Below, piece after piece: positions 11,904-24,793 of a DNA stretch of 64,000 nucleotides. The number at the start of each line of letters is the position of its first letter. Positions within the stretch are counted from its first letter, which is position 1. The notes beneath the pieces were generated by a model. The model did not search any database and had not been told where the DNA came from. It saw only the letters and a program-made list of their open reading frames with translations. The stretch lies in NCBI GenBank assembly GCA_034440575.1, contig JAOTOL010001564.1:744001-808000 (forward strand), read 5' to 3'. A program made the position numbers and the translations under genes. Source of the stretch: Imbricaverruca yamaguchii (Eukaryota > Arthropoda > Thecostraca > Neoverrucidae).

Positions 11904-14900
11904 CGTTAGTTCCTCTGGGGTCGTCGTGAATGGCGCCAATGCCCAGTGGTGTTCAGCTTTAGACGTGGTTGATTCAGAGCGTCTGCTCTCAGCCTGCCTC
12001 GCCTCCTGTCTTCGTTCATCGTAGCGCCTCGCTTCGGCTCGTCTCGTCTCTGTGCCTTCGAAAAGTCTGTTGTGAGTTTTCTCCGCCTCCGTACGCCGCT
12101 CTTCCGAACGTACGCTATGGATTCGCCTGGCCTCTAGCCCAACAGGAGCCACCCGTCGCGCATCTGTACGTCTGTCGTCGACTCGTCTTGCGCCATGAAG
12201 TTTCTCTTCTGGTGGCCTGTTGTCGATACGTCTGGCTGTCAGTCGCCTCTCTTCCGACCTGCCGCTTACTCGCCTATCGTCGAGTTTTCGCTCTTCGGAA
12301 TGCCCATTGTCAGCTCGCCTAGCCTCCAGCCGCCGCTCTTCGTTGCGTGTGCTTCTAACTCGTCTCGTGTCAAGACGCCGTTCTTCAGAAAGTGTGTCGG
12401 TAGTTCTCCTCGTATCGGCTTGTCGCTGTTCGGAACGTTCATTGTCAGCCCGACGAGTGTCCAGCCGTCGCTCCTCGGCCCGTCGGTTGTCAGCTCGTCT
12501 GGCCTCAACATGTCGCTCCTCTGAGCGCCGGCTGTCAGCTCGCCTGGTGTCAAGTCGCCTCTCTTCAGAGCGTCTGTTGTCAGCCCGACGAGTGTTGTCT
12601 AGACGTCGCTCCTCGGCCCGTCGGTTGTCAGTTCGCCTGACCTCAAGATGTCGCTCCTCTGTGCGCCGGCTGTCAGCTCGCCTGGTGTCAAGTCGCCTCT
12701 CTTCAGAGCGTCTGTTGTCAGCCCGACGAGTGTTGTCTAGACGTCGCTCCTCGGACCGTCGGTTGTCAATTCGCCTAACCTCCATCCGTCGCTCCTCTGA
12801 GCGCTGGTTGACAGTACGCTTTGAGTCCAGCCGTCGCTCCTCGGCCCGTCGGTTGTCAGCTCGTCTGGCCTCAACATGTCGCTCCTCTGAGCGCCGGCTG
12901 TCAACTCGCCTGGTGTCAAGTCTCCTCTCTTCAGAGCGTCTGTTGTTAGCCCGACGAGCGTCCAGACGTCGCTCCTCGGACCGTCGGTTGTCAGTTCGCC
13001 TGACCTCAACATGTCGCTCCTCTGAGCGCCTAGTATCAAGTCGCTTTTCATCTGAACGTCTACTGTCAGCCCGACGAGTGTTGTCCAGATGTCGCTCCTC
13101 GAACCGTCGGCTGTCAGCTCGTTTGACTTCAACATGTCGTTCCTCTGAGCGCCTGCTTTCAGCTTGCCTGGTGTCAAGTCGCCTTTCATCTGAATGTCTG
13201 CTGTTAATCCGATGAATGTTCGGATGTCGATCCTCGGACCGTCGGTTGTAGTCTCGCTTGGTCTCCACCCGTCGCTCCTCTGAACGCTGGTTGACAGCAC
13301 GCTTTGTGTCCAGACGTCGCTCCTCGGCTCGTCGACTGTCAGCTCGCCTGATCTCAACATGTCGCTCCTCTGAGCGCCTGCTGTCAGCTCGCCTGGCATC
13401 AAGTCGCCTCTCTTCAGAGCGTCTGTTGTCAGCCCGACTAGTATCCAGACGTCGCTCCGCGGACCGTCTGCTGTCAGCCCGACTAGCGTCCAGACGTCGC
13501 TCCGCGGACTGTCGGTTATCAGCTCGCCTGACCTCCGCCCGTCGCTCTTCTGAATGTTGGTTGACAGCACGCTTCGAGTCCAGACGTCGCTCCTCAGACC
13601 GTCTGTTATCAGTTCGCCTGACCTCAACATGTCGTTCCTCTGAGCGCCTGCTGTCAGTTTGCTCGGCATCAAGTCCTCGCTTCTCTGAACGTCTGTTGTC
13701 AGCCCGACGAGCATCCAGCCGTCGCTCCTCGGACCGTCGGTTGTCAGCCCGCCGAGAGTTGTCCAGACGTCGCTCCTCGGACCGTCTGTTGTCAGCCCGA
13801 CGAGTGTCCAGACGTCGCTCCTCGGACCGTCGGTTGTCAGCCCGACGAGTGTCCAGACGTCGCTCCTCGGACCGTCTGTTGTCAGCCCGACGAGTGTCCA
13901 GACGTCGCCCTCGGACCTTCGGTTGTCAGCCCGACGAGTGTCCAGACGTCGCTCCTCGGACCGTCGGTTGTCAGCCCGACGAGTGTCCAGACGTCGCTCA
14001 TCGGACCGTCGGTTGTCAGCCCGACGAGTGTCCAGACGTCGCTCCTCGGACCTTCGGTTGTCAGCCCGACGAGTGTCCAGACGTCGCTCCTCGGACCGTC
14101 TGCTGTCAGCCCGACGAGTGTCCAGCCGTCGCTCCTCGGACCGTCGGTTGTCAGCCCGCCGAGAGTTGTCCAGACGTCGCTCCTCGGACCGTCTGTTGTC
14201 AGCCCGACGAGTGTCCAGACGTCGGTCCTCGGACCGTCTGTTGTCAGCCCGACGAGTGTCCAGACGTCGCTCCTCGGACCTTCGGTTGTCAGCCCGACTA
14301 GCGTCCAGACGTCGCTCCGCGGAACGTCGGTTATCAGTTCGCCTGGAGTCCAGCCGTCGCCCTTCGGATTGCCGGTTGTAATCTCGCCTGGCCTCCGCTC
14401 GTCGCTCATCTGAGTGCTGGTTGTCAGCTCGCCTGGCATCAAGTCGCCTCTCTTCAGAGCGTCTGTTGTCAGCCCGCCGAGAGTTGTCCAGACGTCGCTC
14501 CTCGGACCGTCGGTTGTCAGCCCGACGAGTGTCCAGACGTCGCTCCTCGGACCGTCGGTTGTCAGTCCGACTAGCGTCCAGACGTCGCTCCGCGGACCGT
14601 CGGTTGTCAGCTCGCCTGGAGTCCAGCCGTCGCTCTTCGGATTGCCGGTTGTAGTCTCGCCTGGTCTCAATTTGTCTCTCCTCTGAGCGCCGGTTGTTGA
14701 TTCGTCTTGCTTCAAGACGCTGGTGTTCGGAAAGCGAAGAGTCAGCACGTCGGCTTATTTGGGTATTCTGACGTCCATCGTCGTCCATGGATTTCTTGGT
14801 ATTTATCCCGGAACCTTCAACTTTAGTATTGCTTTTGTGTGGTAGCAAACTGCCTTTTGTTTCATCTATGTCTCCGAACGGAGAAGAGGCACTCCTCACA

Positions 14901-14977
14901 GTCTGGACAACAGTGGTGTCCAGGGCGTCCAGGGTCGTCACCAGCAGGAGACATAGCAGGCAGGCGTTGCGGAGCAT
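11904..14977 (-). CDS. RR-repeat gene copy A, exon 1 (signal peptide and repeats)
   Basis: The 45-bp unit encodes RRSEERRLDTRRADN, itself three RRxxx pentads. Variants (RHVEV, RRTDN, KRAVN, QRSEE, a 16-residue NTRR form) build higher-order blocks. After the 1-base deletion near 13908 (GTCGCCCTCGG where other units read GTCGCTCCTCGG), the original frame would stay open to the donor ACG|GTGAGC at 11904. The shifted frame also stays open to 12737 as a DVWTLVGLTTDGPRS repeat, because the unit lacks stops in other frames. Confidence 0.6.
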
Positions 14978-15061
14978 CCTGTAAGTAAACCACAGACCGT
15001 TGTGCACCGCGAAGCAGCTATTGACGAACGCTATCATAGTGGTCACCAATAGCGAACACAA

Positions 15062-16800
15062 TGATTCTGTTTACAGCTTGACGAATCTAGCATAACAGTG
15101 ATTAATTGAAGAAACTTTACACGTAACTTGTCTTCATAGTACATGTCACGCCACATGTCGCCAAGCTTGGGGAAATAGAGCAAGGGCACGGAAACCACGA
15201 TGACGAGGGGAAAAAGGGGCAACGTCCACGCACCTTACTTTGGAAAGTTCTAGCATTTAATTAACATACAGACGTTGTATGAAAGGAAATAACTTCAAAT
15301 TGTTCCCCTGAACTTTGAGACAGTTTCTGTGCCTATGCGATGAACATGTGGACAAGAAATATTCCGCCAGGATAGGCACTGATATGGCGTGTGTGTGCAT
15401 GTGCTCAGACCGATGGACGCAGCCTATTGGGCTTACGCATGTGTGGAAAGGATGTCCGTAGAATGCACTAGCCTGTCAGCGGGCGAAACCGCATAGTGCA
15501 ATGTCACATGGAAAGGCGAGACATGTGCAATATTTGCGTTGCATTTGCGACACATAGTATATCAAAAATGACTACAATTTGATAACTGAGGAAATCGCAT
15601 TGATGTGTAGTGCCAAAAGCAACTTTCAAGTAACTATTTGCAGGATTTAGGTGTTTGGTGTATGCATCATACAGGAAAGAGAAGTGAATGAGGAGGAAGG
15701 CAGAGGTGGGGATATGGGAAAGTAAAATTTGTCTTCCAGCATCTTCATTATGGGGAGAGCGCAAGCATCTTCAGGGAAAACTGGCAGGATAGTCTTCCGT
15801 AAGTGGAAACAAATGTGTGGGATGGGTGGGTTGCTGAATGCGATGATAGGCATTATATCTACCAGCTCATTGATATCAGTGTGATTACGGTAAGCCCGGT
15901 CGTATCAATGTTAGGTAAGGACTGGTAACTGAAAGAACGATAGAAACAATTCACTTGAAACTATGGAAATAATTCACTTGAAACGATGGAAAGAATTCAC
16001 TCAAATTCTATGCATATATAGATGCGTTCAAACATGAATTGGCATATGCATGTGCTTGACGTTGGCCTACCTGGTAGTATGACAATGTGCATGCATGCAT
16101 GGCAATATAATTGGTGATTGACGGCGTCACATAATCAGTGTCCTAAAATTACTTCACCATTAACTGTGTGGATGAAGAAAGAAGTTGCTCGGGAATAGTG
16201 AAAGATTGGAAGAAAATAAAGGATCGCCACTTAAGGATTAAACAAGCGGAATGCCTTTCACTTCAGTCACATGCATTTTGCATTATTTGCAGTCGTGTGT
16301 ATGACTCCTCCACATGTGGCAAAATGGTAAAACCTAAGACAAGGATGAGTAGCACAATTCCATGAACTGTGAATTTCCAGGCCACGTGGTCAATTATTTT
16401 ACACTGCACATAATGTTCTACATTTTTCCATTTTAAAGGTAAGCATTGGCTAAATTCAAAATTTCACTTTTCAAAACTACTTTTGGAACAGGAGAACCTG
16501 TGGTTGTTTTACCAAATTTTCACTTTAGTGGCAAGAGTTCAAGAGTGATCGGATATCCTATACGTATCCATTGATTTCGCCAACCTCTATAGGGTCAGGT
16601 CTGGTATCTGTACCTAACGGATATCCATACGGACAGCCATCCCGAGGTCTGCTCTACCATCTAACAACCACCGATAATCGAGGACACACTAGTGAGCATA
16701 GTTCATAGACAAGGTAGCAAAGCGAGGTGGATTGCCTTGTCTTGCGTCACCACTTACTCTTAAAAGAAGAAAAAATAACTGCGTCAAAATAATCGTCATT
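15062..16800. other. no gene recognised upstream of RR-repeat gene A
   Basis: Contains the presumptive upstream region or 5' UTR exon of the minus-strand RR-repeat gene. 15390-16575 is missing from copy B. No supported coding exon was found. Confidence 0.45.
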
Positions 16801-16804
16801 AAAT

Positions 16805-17074
16805 GTGTCTCTCTACTTATATTTCAGAATTTCAGGGACCTGGACGTACCTGATGGTCGGCCGAGGGCCCGCTGTAGAGGCGTCACTCGCCGTCCACCGA
16901 TGTGTTGGATGTGTAGTCTGTGTCCAGATACACGGCTGCCAGTGGCTGTGTCGGTCAGTGGTGCCGGCCGCCTGTTATGTAGTCGACCGTCAGCGCATCG
17001 GTGACGTCACCGGTGACGCGCGCGCCCACGCGCCAGCGCCGGCCTGGCAGATAGCACCACAGCCGCAATTTTGA
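16805..17074 (+). other. conserved GC-rich block with 89-codon open frame (copy A)
   Basis: A good acceptor-like tract (CTCTACTTATATTTCAG) ends near 16827 and is followed by a frame open to TGA at 17074. The same frame, length and acceptor recur in copy B (36026-36295), with only about two residue changes (Val/Gly and Gly/Arg). It includes TGACGTCA at 17002-17009. It could be a plus-strand exon, or the promoter or 5' region of the minus-strand RR-repeat gene. No family recognised. Confidence 0.25.
17002..17009. promoter_or_regulatory. CRE palindrome in GC-rich block (copy A)
   Basis: TGACGTCA within GGTGACGTCACCGGTGACG, conserved in copy B at 36223-36230, about 2 kb upstream of the RR-repeat gene start. 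Promoter role is inferred. Confidence 0.35.
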
Positions 17075-17248
17075 GGGACCATTTGTTGCAGCTTGTCATG
17101 GCAGCGTGTGAAACATGATATTCGTTCAGCATGCTTGTCAACTTGACCTTTTCCATAGCCTCTCGAAAGTATTGAGTACTTTGATCGTCCATTTGACCTA
17201 TGGTGTGTTTATGAGCTTCGATGGAATAACTGACGATCATGCATTTCG

Positions 17249-17249
<1 letters not shown>

Positions 17250-17279
<30 letters not shown>

Positions 17280-17281
17280 TA

Positions 17282-17330
<49 letters not shown>
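17250..17330. repeat. (TA)n microsatellite
   Basis: A TA run with short interruptions. In copy B the same site keeps only about 12 bp (around 36472). Confidence 0.9.
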
Positions 17331-17331
<1 letters not shown>

Positions 17332-18390
17332 TAAATAACTAAATAGCGGAAGCACTTTTTCAGATATACACATGTCAAATGTGTGTTGACTACTAGAAGC
17401 TGCAGCCACCGCTCTCCAGTGTTCGTACATACAAATCAGAAATTGGGCCTTCAATTATTGGAGTAGACTTCAAGGTGCAACCTTGTTGTCTTCTGACTCT
17501 GGTTTCGAGTGCAGGATATTAGGTTGTTACACCTCCCACCATGACAGGAATGGGTTATATTTCTGCGGATACAATGGCTGTTTACATCTGGATTTCAATG
17601 ACCCCATAAGCGAATGCAGCTTACTTTTCCCTCCTGTGTGCCTGTTTCTATTCGTGAAACATAAAAGTCGCCGAGGGCAATGATGGTCATTTGATCCCAA
17701 TATAGATGTGAGTGGTGTCATCGATTATAAAACCTTCATGTTATAGTTGAACAGCTTTGTGCAGATAACTATAAATATGTCTCATTAACGAGGCTATGTT
17801 ATGTGCGGCACCCCTTCTTTCTTCATCTGGTGTGTGTGCTTTTGAAGTGCGATATATCACAGACCTGGATGCGAGTCTAAACCTCGCCGGTGCGGTGCCC
17901 TGATGCAAAGAAGCTTCATGATTTTCGCGGAAACTCTGTGCAGTTTTTAACGGATACTGCCTAGGTTTAGCCTACCCAGCCGGACTTTTCTACAACTCTG
18001 AATAAACGAGACCCCGTGTCGTGTCAGGTCACGGCCTATTGCGTCCTCGCAGCAAACATAATTCATTTACGCAAATTGCAAAATGTGTCAATTTGTCGTC
18101 GCTTAACCTTATGACGAGGAAGAGTTCCTTTGGCTGCGAAACGCAGAGGATGGGAGGGAGAGAGAGCAAATACTGTGCCTTCTCATTCTCAAAAGCCAAC
18201 CTGCCAATTTCCTGCAGGAAACGACGATGAGTTTTTTTTTGTTTGTAGCGCAACTTATATTTACATCAAATACAATTCTGAATATTTTTTACAGGCGGAT
18301 GCCGGGCAAAAATGTGGATAATCTGGGAGGTTGTGGTACAGTTTGGAATGTGGTGCGCACAATTGTAACTCAACATCCAAACTCAACATC
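17331..18390. other. no gene recognised (copy A)
   Basis: Matches copy B 36480-37510 closely. Open frames are short and not consistently conserved. Confidence 0.45.
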
Positions 18391-20247
<1,857 letters not shown>

Positions 20248-21837
20248 GAAGAGCCTCGGACCAAAGTAATATTTCCGAACATCCACAGCGTCTGGGAGAT
20301 GTCTTCTGTTTGTCCGTGCAACAGAAAAGACCACCAGTTTAAATAACTACTTGTACCCGAAAACCAGAACCAGCCCCATCTCATACACTCTATATCTGCC
20401 CCTTGTAAGCGTAGAAATTCTGAAGTTTTAGGTACCTTACGCAAATAGCCACAAAATAGTTTCTGTGTTCTAGTATCTCTAATACATTCAAGGACTAAGG
20501 TAAAGGAACACAAGTTAACAGAAATGAGACCATCTGTCAAACGTGCCTGCGAATGATATTGCCAGGAACCTCTCGGCAGTGAAATACACCTTCGACCTTT
20601 TCAAAGCATTCCCAAATATGCTATCATTCCTCACGTACCATCATAGATACTCAACGTCACCAGCTATACGAACTTCGCCAGTGGACCTTCTATCCACTTT
20701 CTCACCCACCTTCGCCTACTCCGATAAGAATATAACTATCAAATCCCAAGTCATGTAGGCAATGGCGTTTCAACACTGGTTGCGAGGTTTCATGAACTGT
20801 CACACTTCCAAATATACATTCAGCAAATGTTAAGCATGTTGCGATATGACAAATGTTATAGTTTTTTCCAACGATCGCCCCAAGACCCAACCCTGGATGC
20901 ATCCCTGACCAAAGTCGATGCCAAAAATTAACATCTTATGTACAAAAGAATGTTGAGCAGAATCGCAAACTTTAGGATGATCACGATCACGACCAGGCAG
21001 GGTCAGTCCGAGACACCGAAATGGGCTGGGGCAGAAAGTCACTTCTGAACTCACCCACAAAAAAAACACTCCGAATTTCTGCCATTTTATTTTCGGTCCC
21101 TAAAAGTCTGAAGTTGTTCCGCCCCGAGAAAGCACTATTCGAACCTTGGTACCACTTTTCTGAGACCCTTCGGTTCCGCATATGTCTACTGTCACATTGG
21201 GGCAAAGAAAAAGCAATTCATTAACAAAATTCGTGTTCACGAGACAAATTTTGAAACTGGAACAAAATTCGTCTTCAACTAGACATGAGTGAATGTAATG
21301 TGTGCGGACAGCTATACAATTATAGGTGCTATTGTGCTTTAAGGGGTTCACGAGACCAATTTTACACGTATTTTACGTCTAGCAAGTGAACAATGAAGTT
21401 ACGTTTCGCTAAGTTATGTTAGGTTATAATTTTCAAGCTGGAAAATTTGAATGCAAACTTGGACTAAAAACAAAGGGATTTTTATTCAAAAGCGGGTAAG
21501 GCTGGGCTAGATTTGGTTCAGTTAGATTTTCATAGTTGGAATTTTTTACCAACGATGTTTGGCATTCTTCCAAGTTTTTTGTGGATTAATGAACATTTAT
21601 ATTGTAAGACTAGGCTATAGGCTAGGTTTGGTTAGCCCATGCTAAATTTGTTTAACATAAGGATTTTCAGAGTGGTTACACATCTTACCTACACTCATAA
21701 ACGGTGTATTGGATAAAGTCAAGAATTCATCAAACCCTGAAGCACAAGCTTCTTGAATATTGACTAGTGAGTCCGGTGAGATGTAGCCTGTCACAAGATG
21801 TTAGCGCTGGAACGCGTGGCGACTCGTTTGGACGGTT
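20248..21837. other. no gene recognised (copy A)
   Basis: Co-linear with copy B 37999-40786 apart from two B-only insertions. A 71-codon frame at 20543 recurs in B, but most differences change residues, so it is not supported as coding. Confidence 0.45.
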
Positions 21838-21989
21838 GTCCGTCACTGTCAGTCGGGATTGCCTGTTGTCCGTCACTGTCAGTAGGGAATGTCTGTTGTC
21901 CGTCACTGTCAGTCGGGATTGTCTGTTGTCCGTCACTGTCAGTCGGGATTGCCTGTTGTCCGTCACTGTCAGTCGGGATTGCCTGTTGA
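21838..21989. repeat. 30-bp minisatellite (copy A, about 5 units)
   Basis: Unit GTCCGTCACTGTCAGTCGGG plus ATTGCCTGTT. Copy B (40787-41128) has about twice as many units. The minus-strand frame reads NRQSRLTVTD repeats inside a 171-codon frame that copy B does not preserve, so I treat it as non-coding. Confidence 0.85.
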
Positions 21990-22528
21990 TTCGGAGGCGG
22001 AAACGTCGGCTAATTTTGGTATTACCGTTGGAATATTGAGACTTGCAGAAGTTGCCACCGGTTGGTTTACCAATCAAGCCGATCAAATGCAAGGGCACTA
22101 ACAGCTGCCGACTTTGAAAAACGGCTCGGGGACTTGAGAACTGGAGATAAGCTGCTGAACTTGAGAACCAATTATCGCACAATCGAGGAAAATCCAGATA
22201 TATCACTGGCAGGCAGACGGACACGTGTCTGCATTTTTCCCGCAATAGTGCATGCTATTTGTTTGCAAGTGAATCCAAACCCTTCACAAATGTTAGCCTG
22301 GTATATTGGAACAGGTAATAAATTGGTATCTGAAGCACGCTTAGAGGATGTTTATGGGTATAAATGTATGGTTCTTGTTCGGACGAGACAAACTGATAGC
22401 ATATTGATATTGATAGCCAAAACCATCAATTGAAAACTAGATACATGTGGGTGATAATATCAGATAAGTTTATTATTAATGATTAGAGGGGAGAGGTTCT
22501 TAAAGAACGTACGAAACCACAACATCTT

Positions 22529-22741
22529 TCCGCTCAGTTTTATCGGGGCAGCCGCGCCCCCTCGGCCCGCCCCCCGGGGTTGACGGAGTCCTGGAGGTTG
22601 AGGTCCCCCGTCGCACGGTGCTAGTTGTGACGGGGGATCAACACACCTCTTTGGTCCTGATATCCCGGAGGGGCGGGCGGGCCCGTGGGGCCTCACGCGG
22701 GCCAAGTGGCTAGTCGCCTCGGGCCGGGGACCTGGGATTCT
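22529..22741. other. GC-rich junction between copy A and copy B
   Basis: 213 bp, strongly GC-rich (CCCCTCGGCCCGCCCCCC, GGAGGGGCGGGCGGGCCC). It has no counterpart at the outer ends of either copy, so it marks the duplication join. Origin not recognised. Confidence 0.7.
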
Positions 22742-24257
22742 GAAGCTTCCTGTCTGCCACGCGCGCTTGTTTATCACTGCTGCGGCAATACCGGCATGAA
22801 GGACGCCATTGATTGCTAATAATCTGTACGCAGATTCCGCATGGAGTACAGACCAGTTCGATAGCCGTGACCTCGGCATTGACTGGGTATATGAGTCAAA
22901 CATCACATTCATCGGGGGCGGGAACACATATTACCAGCCTGCTCATCTCAAGAAAGGACGGTTCGATTATAGAATAAAATACAAATAAAACGTTAATTAA
23001 TGTCGCTGTAGCGTGCGATCACAAACAATTTACTAAATGGTGTTTAAGTGAGCGTTGTCTCGCGACGACAAGGCTCCCGCCGCCGCAGCGGCTCGGTGGG
23101 TCGGCACCATGCAGAGTCGGCGTGGTGTGCCCAATGCACACATTCAAAACCACAACTATAGTTATGACCATAAAAAACCATAGCTAAATAATTAAGTATA
23201 GTTTGATAAACACATTATTTATCATTATTTATACAACAGCTTGTTTCATTTTGTTCTCGATTTCTTGGAATCTAATGGTACGATTGATATACAACTTTTC
23301 ACGCATATTTTTTACGTAGATTCTGATATTTCGTAGTTAAATATTCAAACAAGACACCGACATGCCATGCCAACTATTGATTCGTCTCCCACTTTCCGCC
23401 TACAGACGTCAAATGTGTTTGTTCGTTTTCTTTGTGACTTTGTATGCACCAATGCGTCTTTGAAAAAGGGCAAATATGACGTCACTGACGTCACCCATGA
23501 CTGACCTTTCATGACCTGATACATTTATGTTTGACAGGATGCGTATAATTTATCCTGTGACAGTCATTGTAAATGTGAAGATAACTCACCGCGTGTTATA
23601 ATTTTCGAGAAACTTTGGCAGAAGGAGGGGGTGCAGATTTGAGGCCCCGACGATGCCGGGCTATTGCTATCTTATGTGCATATTTGCCAAGTCGTAGTGG
23701 ATTATTATAGATGCCTGTCGTTAATATATTTACACACCAGGTGTCAAATGAGTAGTAATTTAGAAGTACTTGATAGTACTTGCCAATTAGTATAATTTTG
23801 GTAGACTTCAAGTCAGTTCATATATAATGTACGTAATGTCCATTGATCCATATCGTTTATATTGCGATTACACCAGATAGTCCGGCAAAACTACACCTGG
23901 TACGTTGCAATACACATGAATCTTGTTTTGCACTGCTCGTAGCTTTCTTTGAAGGTTATTGCCAATAATAAGTAAAATATGCATCGAATTCATTTGAATG
24001 AATGTGACTGAGTGAATGATGGAATACTTAGTTCGTTAGGTGCATTGCTGCCTACTGTTAACACGACCAAACCGTGTTTATCGGACGTATTTATCTCCTC
24101 ATTACCGTTGTTCAGAGAATGAAGGGATACCCTAAAATTTATGTCAGGTCGCGTGGTTTCCGTGTGTTTAATGTTCTGTCTGATCACTACGTGACCATAT
24201 CTAGTCGAACATTATACGATGGTGTTGATTTGGCTTTCTCTCTCATTCTGATTTATC
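22742..24257. other. copy B start, no gene recognised
   Basis: Matches copy A from 1514. Includes the conserved CRE pair. No coding feature supported. Confidence 0.5.
23477..23493. promoter_or_regulatory. two adjacent CRE palindromes (copy B)
   Basis: TGACGTCA at 23477-23484 and 23486-23493, as in copy A. Confidence 0.4.
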
Positions 24258-24793
24258 TTCGAATATGTGTGTGTGTGTGTGAGTTTTGCCAGCCTGCCAT
24301 CGTGTGGTGATATCGGCTGGTTCCGGTTGAAAGACGATGTGTAAGAGAGTGAGTAGCGTAGGGTAGGAGGATCAATCCGAGGTGGAGGTTTAGTAGAGTA
24401 GTCGAGCAGTGGTGAAGTAGCGTCGAGATGGTCTTGAAGAATAGAGCTGAGGTAGTCCGGATCGATTGAAGATGTAGAGCTGGTGCAGTAGAGTTGTTTG
24501 AGAGCCGGAGGTGATGAAGTCGAGAGAGAGAGAGTTAGTCCGGATGGTGCCACATTGGAGTATGGGGTGTAGTGGGGGGGGAGTCGGGTCATCGACATAA
24601 TTTAACATTGGAAGAGCATAAATATATGTTTTCCTCCTTTTTTCTCTTTTTTCCCCATTTTCCTGGTTTTCTTCATTTTCTCTTTCGTTTTTTTTAACAT
24701 ATCTTTTCCTTTTTTTCTCTTTTTTGTTTTTTTTTCACAATTCTTCCATAATGCGTGTAGTTTTGAGAAAGTGGAAGAGGTGTTCGTGTAATG

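Larger units (their letters stand above)
10255..14977 (-). pseudogene. RR-pentapeptide-repeat membrane protein gene, copy A (frameshift and nonsense)
   Basis: I propose three coding exons: 14977-11904, 11755-11550 and 10348-10255, joined by GT-AG introns with matching phases (0, then 2). The product would have a signal peptide (MLRNACLLCLLLVTTLDALDT), a short linker, about 180 five-residue RRxxx units grouped as RRSEE-RRLDT-RRADN, a conserved segment, one transmembrane helix (LATSFWTGVMGLALW) and a short basic tail (RPQTKVL). This predicts a type I membrane protein with a long, highly charged ectodomain. The family is unknown to me. A 1-base deletion near 13908 and an in-frame TGA at 11668-11666 break this copy; exon 1 is 3074 nt, one short of a multiple of three. 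The breaks may be real decay or assembly error. The start was chosen because a splice acceptor (TTTACTTACAG) ends one base before this ATG; an upstream in-frame ATG (15061) is the alternative. Confidence 0.6.

Noticed and set aside
12220..14686. Plus-strand Arg/Ser-rich frames antisense to the RR-repeat gene
   Set aside because: Shadows of the 45-bp repeat; no start, splice or non-repeat sequence supports them.
13882..14748. Minus-strand DVWTLVGLTTDGPRS frame as a separate gene
   Set aside because: It is the +1 frame of the same repeat; the RR frame connects to the signal peptide and to exons 2 and 3.
12737..15061. RR repeats as a pentapeptide-repeat beta-helix protein
   Set aside because: The period is five residues, but the central Leu/Phe required by the A(D/N)LXX family is absent; positions are Arg or polar.
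20543..20758. 71-codon frame shared by both copies
   Set aside because: Most A/B differences in it change amino acids, and no domain or splice context is visible.
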